Assembly: GCA_902525995.1 (NCBI GenBank) | Contig: CABZJG010000133.1 | Coordinates: forward strand, 1-5,291 | Length of the DNA: 5,291 nucleotides | Reading direction: 5' to 3' | DNA from: Paracoccaceae bacterium | GTDB lineage: Bacteria; Pseudomonadota; Alphaproteobacteria; Rhodobacterales; Rhodobacteraceae | Notes under the pieces: generated by a model | What the model saw: only the letters and a program-made list of their open reading frames with translations | Told to the model about the DNA's origin: nothing | The model's database searches: none | Translations under genes and position numbers: made by a program | Part shown: one piece after another, positions 1 through 5,291 of the stretch | How positions within the stretch are numbered: position 1 is the stretch's first letter | How the letters are laid out: each line of letters begins with the position of its first letter

Positions 1-69
1 GGCACCGAGCGCTATATTGTGAAGCACTCTTTGCTCTGCTTCAGCATAGCCAGCGCAACGGGTAAGTAA
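1..69. other. ambiguous edge sequence, possibly the end of a neighbouring gene
   Basis: This stretch is open in two + strand frames: one ends at TAA 67-69 and encodes ...LCFSIASATGK, the other ends at TAA 63-65 and encodes ...ALFALLQHSQRNG. One minus-strand frame is also open and reads AGYAEAEQRVLHNIALGA toward the left edge. Base composition is less AT-rich than the leader that follows, which suggests coding sequence. The fragment is too short to choose a frame or name a family. I favour the 3' end of an upstream gene or a fragment of one, with low confidence. Confidence 0.25.
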
Positions 70-83
70 GAAAAACCTATCAA

Positions 84-98
84 AGATAATTACTATCA
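84..98. promoter_or_regulatory. Fur-like iron box
   Basis: The 15-mer AGATAATTACTATCA matches 12 of the 14 defined positions of the 7-1-7 Fur consensus TGATAATnATTATCA. The differences are A for T at the first base and C for T in the right half. GATA and TATC form symmetrical arms at 85-88 and 94-97. It lies in the intergenic leader of an operon whose homologues are iron-regulated, so repression by a Fur-family protein when iron is plentiful is plausible. The site is about 195 bases upstream of the irpA start, so it would control a distal promoter or loop with the second cluster. In Rhodobacterales, iron control may instead be by Irr, RirA or IscR-type regulators, so the bound protein is uncertain. 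Confidence 0.45.
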
Positions 99-128
99 AT
101 GGTTTAGGTGGAAAGCAATTGGTAATAA

Positions 129-158
129 TTGTCCGGGTTCAATGCGCAACAGTATTAA
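129..158 (+). promoter_or_regulatory. weak candidate promoter (-35 TTGTCC, -10 TATTAA)
   Basis: TTGTCC at 129-134 and TATTAA at 153-158 are separated by 18 bases, each matching 4 of 6 consensus positions. Other AT-rich -10-like hexamers exist, such as TATACT at 202-207 and an extended TGATAAAAA at 183-191, but none has a good -35 at the right distance. The operon's promoter must lie somewhere in 70-270. Exactly where cannot be settled from the sequence. Confidence 0.2.
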
Positions 159-190
159 AAAAAATTGAACGCTTGTAATTCCTGATAAAA

Positions 191-217
191 ATAGTAATCA
201 ATATACTATATTAGTAA
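191..217. promoter_or_regulatory. cluster of inverted and direct half-sites (candidate operator)
   Basis: ATAGTA at 191-196 and TACTAT at 204-209 form a perfect 6-bp inverted repeat with a 7-base spacer. TACTA at 204-208 also pairs with TAGTA at 212-216, making a second palindrome. TAGTAA occurs twice in the same orientation, at 192-197 and 212-217, exactly 20 bases (about two helical turns) apart. The 8-mer ATAGTAAT at 191-198 is the reverse complement of ATTACTAT at 89-96 inside the Fur-like box. TATACT at 202-207, a fair -10 hexamer, lies inside the cluster, so binding here could block transcription. The arrangement suggests an operator, but AT-rich DNA makes short palindromes common. Confidence 0.35.
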
Positions 218-278
218 CGACATATGATCTTGGCGAGGGCTAAAATAAAACCTATCCCTTTTCTCACCTTCTACATTC

Positions 279-284
279 AAAGGA
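279..284 (+). promoter_or_regulatory. ribosome binding site of irpA
   Basis: AAAGGA ends 8 bases before the ATG at 293. It decides the start of the first gene: the in-frame ATG at 224 has no purine-rich Shine-Dalgarno, and starting there would put 23 extra residues before an otherwise standard signal peptide. Confidence 0.75.
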
Positions 285-292
285 ATACACTC

Positions 293-1555
293 ATGAAATC
301 TGCAAACCTAATCGCTACGGCGATGCTTATACCTATGGCCACTTCATCCCTTGCGATTGATAAGCCCGCTGTTTTGCAAACATATGCTGATATCGCTGCA
401 GCCAAATATCATGATAGCTTGATTACCGCTCAATCTCTTCAAGCCTCGGTAAGTACTTTGCTGGCCAACCCGTCGGCCGAGGCGCTACAAGGCGCAAAAG
501 AAGCTTGGTTGAAATCCAGAGTTCCCTATCAACAAACCGAGGTATATCGCTTTGGAAATGCAATTGTTGACGATTGGGAAGGCAAGGTAAACGCATGGCC
601 TTTGGATGAAGGTTTGATCGACTATGTGGACGCGTCCTATGGAGGCCCTTCTGATGAGAACGAATACGCTGCCCTGAATGTCGTCGCCAGCCCTCAATTC
701 ACACTTTCAGGTTCTCAAATTGACGCCTCTTTGATCACACCGAAGCTGCTGGCTGAAACTCTGCATGAAGCAGATGGGGTCGAATCAAACGTAGCCACAG
801 GATATCACGCAGTCGAGTTTTTATTGTGGGGGCAGGATTTGAACGGACACGGTGCAGGCGCCGGCGCACGCCCTTGGACTGATTTTGCCATTGGAGATGC
901 CTGCACCAATGATAACTGTGACCGCCGTGGTGAATATTTGAAAGCAGCCACTGATCTTTTGGTTTCTGACCTTGAATGGATGGCCGCTCAATGGATAGAA
1001 GGCGGAGCTGCTCGGAGCGAACTTATGGAAAATGAGGATGCGGGGCTTTCCGCGATCCTGACGGGTATGGGATCACTTTCCTACGGCGAGCAAGCCGGCG
1101 AGCGGATGCGACTCGGGCTTATGTTGAACGACCCTGAAGAAGAGCATGATTGTTTCTCGGATAACACTCACAATAGCCACTATTTTGATGGCTTGGGCGT
1201 TCAAAACGTTTATCTCGGCGCTTATGTTCGAATCGATGGAACATTGGTCACAGGCCCGTCATTGGCTGATATGGTTGCCGCCACAGATGCGCAGCTTGAC
1301 ACTGAGATGCGTACGAAGCTCTCGGCCACAATGATGGCATTGGGCCGCATCAAAACTGCTGCGGAATCTGGTTTCAGCTATGATCAAATGCTCGAGCGAG
1401 GTAATGCGGCGGGTGAAGCGCTGGTTATGGGTGGAGTGAACGGATTGATTGATCAAACCCGATCAATTGAACGCATTGTCGCCGCACTTGGCTTAGACGA
1501 AATCGCGTTTGAAGGTTCAGATAGTCTTGATGATCCGGAAGCTGTGTTCCAATAA
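293..1555 (+). CDS. irpA: IrpA-type imelysin family iron-regulated periplasmic protein
   Basis: A 420-residue exported protein of the imelysin/peptidase M75 family, IrpA group (COG3487). Residues 1-21 form a Sec signal peptide with likely cleavage after SSLA. Family signatures follow in order: RFGNAIVDDWEGKVNAWPLD near 86-105, the GxHxxE motif GYHAVEFLLWGQD at 170-182 (H172, E175), a Gly/Ala loop plus ARPWTD at 185-197, CTNDNCDRRGEYLKAAT at 204-220 with a possible disulfide pair C204/C209, and YGEQAGERM with DPEEEHDCFSDNTHNSHY at 264-297. The GxHxxE residues are proposed to bind metal in this fold. Members include cyanobacterial IrpA, needed under iron limitation, and Pseudomonas IcmP; the general role in iron uptake is established but the chemistry is not. 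Protease activity is doubtful for most members. It is the first gene of the operon. The start at 293 is chosen on the Shine-Dalgarno and signal peptide. Confidence 0.92.
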   Translation: MKSANLIATAMLIPMATSSLAIDKPAVLQTYADIAAAKYHDSLITAQSLQASVSTLLANPSAEALQGAKEAWLKSRVPYQQTEVYRFGNAIVDDWEGKVNAWPLDEGLIDYVDASYGGPSDENEYAALNVVASPQFTLSGSQIDASLITPKLLAETLHEADGVESNVATGYHAVEFLLWGQDLNGHGAGAGARPWTDFAIGDACTNDNCDRRGEYLKAATDLLVSDLEWMAAQWIEGGAARSELMENEDAGLSAILTGMGSLSYGEQAGERMRLGLMLNDPEEEHDCFSDNTHNSHYFDGLGVQNVYLGAYVRIDGTLVTGPSLADMVAATDAQLDTEMRTKLSATMMALGRIKTAAESGFSYDQMLERGNAAGEALVMGGVNGLIDQTRSIERIVAALGLDEIAFEGSDSLDDPEAVFQ

Positions 1556-1561
1556 CGGGTT

Positions 1562-3094
1562 GTGAAGTCTTACGTTAAAGCACTTTTGATCACTATTCCC
1601 GGCGTGATCACATCATTAGGGTCAGCCTTGACGGCTGACCCTTTTGACGATCCACATTTAAATATCATTCCGCGCACCAAAGATGAAGTCGAGCGTATTT
1701 CCAAAGTCACAGCGCCGGCCACAGAGTTTTCCGCGCCTAGCAAGTTTGAAGCCTCCTCTGCTGGCGCTGCGACGGTTCGAGTGCGCCGCAATGCCGATGC
1801 ATTTTCTCAATCATCGCGCAACCTTCGTTTTGAAGACCAGCTTACTTTTAAAGTTGGCAATGGATTGTTTCGAAAGCTATGGGTGTCATCGCCTGCATCA
1901 ACTCTTGCATCTGATGGGTTGGGCCCATTATTCAACGCACGATCTTGCCAGCGCTGCCATATCAAAGACGGCCGTGGCCACCCACCCGAACTTGACGACC
2001 AAAATGCAATATCCATGTTATTGAGGGTTTCAATACCCGACAACAATGCAGATATGAGCATGGAAATTGAAGGATATCTGGCCAGCCTTCCTGAACCCAC
2101 CTATGGCTTGCAAATGCAGGATTTTTCTGTTCAGGGGCATCCGGCTGAATATAAACTTGCTGTACAGTATGAAGAAGAGCCCATCGCACTTTCAGAAGGA
2201 GAGATGGCTTCTCTGCGGCACCCAACCTATCAGGCCACCAATCTTGGATATGGCCCAATGCACCCTGATGCCATGTTTAGCCCCCGCGTTGCGCCACAAA
2301 TGATCGGGTTGGGATTGCTTGAGGCTGTTCCCGCAGCGGATATTTTAGCGCTCACTGATCCAGAAGATGCCGATGGTGATGGTATCTCGGGGCGTGCCAA
2401 TATTGTGTGGTCTGTGGAATACGACCAGCCGATGGTGGGGCGGTTTGGCCTAAAGGCAGGATCGCCGACCCTGCGTGAACAAGCTGCCGTGGCCTTTTCA
2501 GGGGATATTGGGATCTCATCTACTCTTTTTCCAAAAGCGGCAGGAGAGTGTACCAAGGTGCAAGTAGACTGCCAAAATGCATTGCACGGGGATCAAGGTG
2601 GACACGGCACTGAAATTGACGATAAGGGGCTTGATCTTGTGACCTTTTACAGCCGCAATCTGGCTGTTCCGGCGCGCCGAGATGTAGATGATCCCGAAGT
2701 GCTTCACGGCAAAAAGGTATTCTACACGACGGGTTGCACAGCCTGTCATCAACCGAGCTTTGTTACTCATAGACTGAAAGATCGTCCCGCGCAGAGCTTT
2801 CAATTGATTTGGCCTTACTCGGACATGCTGCTGCATGATCTAGGAGAGGGGTTGGCGGACAACCGCCCCGAGGCCAGAGCAACGGGGCGCGAATGGCGCA
2901 CGGCGCCGCTGTGGGGGATTGGGTTAACCAAGCAGGTAAGCGGGCACAGTTATTTCTTGCATGACGGTCGGGCGCGGTCGTTGTTAGAAGCCGTTTTATG
3001 GCATGGAGGAGAAGCTCAAGATCAACGCGATGCGGTGATTGAAATGCCGAAAGTGGATCGTGATGCCTTAATTACATTTCTGGAAAGCCTATGA
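1562..3094 (+). CDS. di-heme oxidoreductase-like c-type cytochrome, DUF1111 family
   Basis: A 510-residue periplasmic protein of the DUF1111/COG3488 family, often labelled 'thiol oxidoreductase'. Its two CxxC motifs are both full heme c sites: CQRCH at 129-133 and CTACH at 392-396, so 'di-heme' is the better description. The family resembles di-heme peroxidase/MauG-type proteins, but the substrate is unknown. A signal peptide spans about 1-25 (cleavage near SALTA). DADGDGISGRAN at 269-280 resembles a calcium-binding loop. C330 and C337 could form a disulfide. The C-terminal region contains WRTAPLWGIG (445-454) and FLHDGRARSLLEAVLWHGGEA (465-485), conserved in the family. The start is GTG at 1562, six bases after the irpA stop; Shine-Dalgarno support is poor, but no later start would keep the signal peptide that heme attachment requires. 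It overlaps the next gene by four bases. A likely electron-transfer or redox partner of the imelysin proteins (inference). Confidence 0.9.
   Translation: MKSYVKALLITIPGVITSLGSALTADPFDDPHLNIIPRTKDEVERISKVTAPATEFSAPSKFEASSAGAATVRVRRNADAFSQSSRNLRFEDQLTFKVGNGLFRKLWVSSPASTLASDGLGPLFNARSCQRCHIKDGRGHPPELDDQNAISMLLRVSIPDNNADMSMEIEGYLASLPEPTYGLQMQDFSVQGHPAEYKLAVQYEEEPIALSEGEMASLRHPTYQATNLGYGPMHPDAMFSPRVAPQMIGLGLLEAVPAADILALTDPEDADGDGISGRANIVWSVEYDQPMVGRFGLKAGSPTLREQAAVAFSGDIGISSTLFPKAAGECTKVQVDCQNALHGDQGGHGTEIDDKGLDLVTFYSRNLAVPARRDVDDPEVLHGKKVFYTTGCTACHQPSFVTHRLKDRPAQSFQLIWPYSDMLLHDLGEGLADNRPEARATGREWRTAPLWGIGLTKQVSGHSYFLHDGRARSLLEAVLWHGGEAQDQRDAVIEMPKVDRDALITFLESL
1587..1610 (+). repeat. 7-bp inverted repeat in the start region of gene 2
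   Basis: TGATCAC at 1587-1593 and GTGATCA at 1604-1610 are perfectly complementary with a 10-base spacer. The hairpin would form about 25 bases into the coding sequence and directly precedes the stronger stem-loop at 1618-1642. Two adjacent stems in signal-peptide codons could influence initiation or processing, though the first alone could be chance. Confidence 0.35.
1618..1645 (+). terminator. terminator-like stem-loop inside the 5' end of gene 2
   Basis: AGGGTCAGCC (1618-1627) pairs perfectly with GGCTGACCCT (1633-1642) around the five-base loop TTGAC, and the stem runs into TTTT at 1642-1645. This is the architecture of an intrinsic terminator, although the T run is short. It lies within codons 20-28 of gene 2, at the signal-peptide cleavage region, so gene 2 is translated through it. 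It could act as a partial attenuator, as a polarity point when translation of gene 2 starts poorly at its GTG, or as a 3' stabiliser for a processed irpA message. The stem is certain; the function is inference. Confidence 0.5.
3082..3087 (+). promoter_or_regulatory. ribosome binding site of gene 3, inside gene 2
   Basis: GGAAAG lies a few bases before the ATG at 3091, within the last codons of the di-heme gene. With the ATGA overlap it supports the 3091 start and translational coupling between genes 2 and 3. Confidence 0.55.
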
Positions 3095-4107
3095 AACAAG
3101 TCATCTTTGCAATCATTTGTGCTTCTTTTGCCACCTTAGCCTCTGGACAAGAAGAGGCGGAACGCACACGGGGTGTTGTAAATGATCATATTATTCCCCG
3201 GTTTGAGTTGTTGGCAGATAAATCTGCAGATCTGGCATACGTGGCCCAGAAAAATTGCACCGCAGGGTCAGAATCTCTCCGCGCTGCCTACGCAGATGCC
3301 TTTGATACCTGGATAGCAGTTTCGCACCTTCGGTTTGGCCCTACAGAAATTGACGATCGTGCATATGCATTAGCATTCTGGCCTGACCCTCGCGGGTATA
3401 CCTCCAAAGCGCTCAATGCATTGATACGCAGCAAAGCCCCAATTATCCAAAGGCATGAAGACTTTGCTAAAGTTTCAATCTCTGCGCGCGGATTCTATGC
3501 GCTGGAATTTTTGATTTACGATCCAGTTTTGAGCGTTGAAGGCGAAGAGCATTATCGCTGCGATCTTATCCAAATCATAGCTAAAGATATCCAACTTCTT
3601 GCGAGCAGCATCTACACCGACTGGAAAAATGAATATGCGATAAGCATGCTCAACCCTTCACGTAAAGGCCGCTACAGATCGGAAAAAGAGGCTATTCAGG
3701 AGCTTTTCAAAGCGTTATCGACAGGGCTTCAGTTCACATCTGATACACGATTGGGCCGTCCTTTGGGTACATTTGACCGCCCAAGACCACAGCGGGCAGA
3801 GGCGTGGCGATCGGGTCGATCTAGTCACCATGTAGCAATTTCTCTGTCTGCTCTGCGCGATATTGCTATCAAACTGACGCCAGCGGGCAGTCCGCTGGAG
3901 CACCGTTTGGCGTTGGCATTTGACCGCTCCCTATCGCAACTTGCAAATTTAGATGATCCTATATTTGCAAGTGTGGCCGAAACGCAGACCCGGATTAGAG
4001 TGGAAATCATCCAACAATCTATTGACGCTATTCGCAAAATTGTTCGCGACGAACTTGGTCCTGATCTGGGAGTTATTGCAGGATTTAACGCAATGGATGG
4101 TGACTAA
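3091..4107 (+). CDS. second imelysin-like periplasmic protein (COG3489 type)
   Basis: A 338-residue protein of the imelysin superfamily, in the branch that travels with IrpA and the di-heme protein. Residues 1-19 form a short Sec signal (cleavage near LASG). Family-typical segments include FDTWIAVSHLRFGP (71-84), AFWPDPRGYTSKAL (95-108), RGFYALEFLIYD (133-144) and RLGRPLGTFDRPRPQRAEAW (220-239). RGFYALEFLIYD is the equivalent of GxHxxE: G134 and E139 are kept but the histidine position is Y136, so metal binding, if any, differs from IrpA. COG3489 has been described as a predicted lipoprotein, but C10 here is too early and lacks a good lipobox, so a soluble periplasmic protein is more likely. 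C56 and C157 might form a disulfide. The start overlaps the preceding stop as ATGA; the next gene begins one base after its stop. It probably works with IrpA as a paired periplasmic binding component (inference). Confidence 0.88.
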   Translation: MKQVIFAIICASFATLASGQEEAERTRGVVNDHIIPRFELLADKSADLAYVAQKNCTAGSESLRAAYADAFDTWIAVSHLRFGPTEIDDRAYALAFWPDPRGYTSKALNALIRSKAPIIQRHEDFAKVSISARGFYALEFLIYDPVLSVEGEEHYRCDLIQIIAKDIQLLASSIYTDWKNEYAISMLNPSRKGRYRSEKEAIQELFKALSTGLQFTSDTRLGRPLGTFDRPRPQRAEAWRSGRSSHHVAISLSALRDIAIKLTPAGSPLEHRLALAFDRSLSQLANLDDPIFASVAETQTRIRVEIIQQSIDAIRKIVRDELGPDLGVIAGFNAMDGD

Positions 4108-4108
4108 T

Positions 4109-5179
4109 ATGAACACCCGGCGGCAGTTTCTAGCAGGATTACTGGCCACAGGGGTATCGCCCACCCCAACTTGGGCTGAAATAGGATCACCCGCCTATCT
4201 GTCTTCTGCTTCGCAAGCAGACGGCTCTTATCTACTCTGCGGTATTGGGGCTGATCTCAAAGCCCTGTTTCGAATTCCGCTGCCGGCCCGAGGGCATGCC
4301 GCTGCAGCGCATCCGAGCAGGCCTGAAGCCGTTGCCTTTGCCCGCCGCCCCGGTACATTCGCCTTGGTTATTGACTGTGCGACAAAGCAGCCAAAGGCAA
4401 AGTTAACCTCGCCAAAGGGGCGACATTTCTACGGTCATGGTGTGTTCAGCCGAAATGGCGACTGGCTGTTTACGACCGAGAATGATTATGAGGCAGGCAA
4501 AGGTATTGTGGGCGTTTGGGATGCCAAGCGAGGGTATAAACGGGTCACTGAATTCAACAGCGGTGGCATCGGTCCACATGACATTAAGCGACTGCCAGCG
4601 ACAGATATTTTGGTCGTTGCAAACGGGGGCATAGACACGCATCCAGATACTGGAAGGACAAAGCTAAACATCCCTAATATGGCGCCCAATCTTTCCTATA
4701 TTAATAATGGAGTAGTGGTTGAGGCCGCCACACTCGGTTCACAGTTGCATAAAAACTCGATACGCCACTTGGCCGTTTCTGCAGCGGGCAATGTTGCCTT
4801 TGGAATGCAATGGCAAGGTGGCGCAGATCTGCCGCCAGCGGTAGCTCTGCATAGGCGGGGATCGGTGCCAAGGACAATAGATGTGCCGCCATTGCTTCTA
4901 AGGCAAATGCACGGTTATGTTGGCAGTATTGCTTTCACAGGCGATGAACGCAGCATCGTTGTAACCTCTCCAAGAGGAGGGGTCGTGCAAACGTATGACG
5001 CCTTAGGACGGGGACTTAGATCAAGCATAGAACGCATGGATGCCAGTGGAGTTGCCGCCTATGAACAAGGGGTTATCATTTCGTCCGGAACAGGTATGTT
5101 AGAAAGCCTATCGACCAAATCCCGCCAGTATCATCGGTCAATTAATTTGCGTTGGGATAATCATTTAATACGGCTATGA
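4109..5179 (+). CDS. Tat-exported DUF1513 family protein, beta-propeller-like
   Basis: A 356-residue member of the DUF1513 family (COG3490), the usual last gene of this operon. The N-terminus carries TRRQFLAG at 3-10, a good twin-arginine motif, followed by a short hydrophobic stretch and a likely cleavage site after TWA (A23), so it is probably exported already folded. Conserved segments are GRHFYGHGVFS (104-114), FTTENDYEAGKGIVGVWDA (121-139), SGGIGPHDIKRLP (151-163), VVANGGIDTHPDTGRTKLN (169-187), SIRHLAVS (217-224) and FGMQWQGG (231-238). These repeat-like blades suggest a WD40/quinoprotein-like propeller; the ligand is unknown. The ATG at 4109 is preceded by GGATGG at 4095-4100. An in-frame ATG at 4097 would add four residues and is less likely. 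Long upstream extension to 3953 would overlap gene 3 and bury the Tat motif, so it is rejected. Confidence 0.88.
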   Translation: MNTRRQFLAGLLATGVSPTPTWAEIGSPAYLSSASQADGSYLLCGIGADLKALFRIPLPARGHAAAAHPSRPEAVAFARRPGTFALVIDCATKQPKAKLTSPKGRHFYGHGVFSRNGDWLFTTENDYEAGKGIVGVWDAKRGYKRVTEFNSGGIGPHDIKRLPATDILVVANGGIDTHPDTGRTKLNIPNMAPNLSYINNGVVVEAATLGSQLHKNSIRHLAVSAAGNVAFGMQWQGGADLPPAVALHRRGSVPRTIDVPPLLLRQMHGYVGSIAFTGDERSIVVTSPRGGVVQTYDALGRGLRSSIERMDASGVAAYEQGVIISSGTGMLESLSTKSRQYHRSINLRWDNHLIRL

Positions 5180-5245
5180 GATGGCAGTCAGACAACTATC
5201 CAAAGCAGTCGCAACTTCCTTCCAAATTAGAACCAATAAACTTGT
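5180..5245. other. non-coding 3' flank
   Basis: Between the last stop and the minus-strand hairpin, I see no reading frame with a start and ribosome binding site, and no + strand hairpin followed by a T run. The operon transcript may end by Rho or run into the converging signal. Confidence 0.4.
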
Positions 5246-5271
5246 AAAAAGCCCTCTCAATGCGAAAGGCT
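5246..5271 (-). terminator. candidate intrinsic terminator of a convergent gene
   Basis: On the minus strand AGCCTTT (5271-5265) pairs with GAGGGCT (5256-5250) using two G-U pairs and an 8-base loop, and TTTT follows at 5249-5246. On the + strand the same stem has two mismatches and no trailing T run, so the direction is leftward. A TAA on the minus strand at 5281-5279 lies just before the stem and could be the stop of a gene entering from beyond the right edge. The stem is modest, so confidence is limited. Confidence 0.35.
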
Positions 5272-5291
5272 CAGAGCATTAAACAAATACT

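Noticed and set aside
116..131. CAATT/AATTG inverted repeat in the leader
   Set aside because: Five-base AT-rich arms are expected by chance in a sequence of this composition.
137..170. 7-bp inverted repeat GTTCAAT/ATTGAAC in the leader
   Set aside because: The pairing is perfect, but the 20-base spacer and lack of a T run make it a poor terminator or riboswitch. It could be a binding site, but I see no supporting context.
224..292. N-terminal extension of irpA from the ATG at 224
   Set aside because: No Shine-Dalgarno precedes 224, and the extension places a 23-residue segment before a normal signal peptide. The ATG at 293 has AAAGGA at a proper distance.
1448..1467. ATTGATC/GATCAAT inverted repeat near the end of irpA
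   Set aside because: It is inside conserved coding sequence (LIDQTRSIE), AT-rich and without a T run. Probably a by-product of codon use.
1807..2836. Long minus-strand reading frames opposite the di-heme gene
   Set aside because: They mirror a strongly supported + strand gene, lack ribosome sites and encode nothing recognisable.
3880..3898. CCAGCGG/CCGCTGG hairpin within gene 3
   Set aside because: A neat 7-bp stem with a 5-base loop, but it is mid-gene, has no T run and is not near a gene junction.
3953..4108. N-terminal extension of the DUF1513 gene overlapping gene 3
   Set aside because: The extra 52 residues are the shadow of gene 3 in another frame and would bury the twin-arginine signal that begins at 4109.
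1..5291. CRISPR arrays, tRNA or rRNA genes, insertion sequence ends, toxin-antitoxin pairs
   Set aside because: No regularly spaced repeats, tRNA-like cloverleaf, terminal inverted repeats with target duplications, or transposase motifs were seen.

Overview
The window holds one compact four-gene operon on the + strand, flanked by a ~220-base AT-rich regulatory region on the left and ~110 non-coding bases on the right. It encodes a periplasmic, iron-linked protein set: an IrpA-type imelysin (293-1555), a di-heme c-type cytochrome-like protein of the DUF1111 family (1562-3094), a second, divergent imelysin-like protein (3091-4107) and a DUF1513 beta-propeller-like protein with a twin-arginine signal (4109-5179). 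These match the families COG3487, COG3488, COG3489 and COG3490 in that order. The consecutive numbers reflect how often these genes occur together in proteobacteria. The cluster is known as a conserved iron-regulated group, but its molecular function is poorly defined.

The organism is most likely a Gram-negative proteobacterium. Moderate GC, codon choice and the style of the protein sequences suggest a marine alphaproteobacterium (Rhodobacterales/Roseobacter-like), but this is inference; there is no rRNA or other marker gene.

Layout: 1-69 is ambiguous sequence that may be the edge of a neighbouring gene. Bases 70-292 form the leader, with a good Fur-like palindrome at 84-98, a second cluster of TAGTAA/TACTA half-sites at 191-217, and a clear Shine-Dalgarno before the irpA start. 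The genes are tightly packed: a 6-base gap before gene 2 (GTG start), a 4-base ATGA overlap before gene 3, and a 1-base gap before gene 4. Translational coupling is therefore likely. After the last stop there is no convincing + strand terminator. A minus-strand terminator-like hairpin suggests a convergent gene just beyond the right edge.

All four products carry export signals (three Sec, one Tat), so the system acts in the periplasm or at the periplasmic face of a membrane. A plausible model is that the two imelysin-like proteins bind iron or an iron ligand, the di-heme protein does redox chemistry, and the Tat-exported propeller is a folded partner. This model is inference. The most unusual non-protein signal is a perfect 10-bp stem-loop followed by a short T run inside the signal-peptide codons of gene 2 (1618-1645). 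It looks like an intrinsic attenuator or processing element that could separate irpA expression from the rest of the operon.
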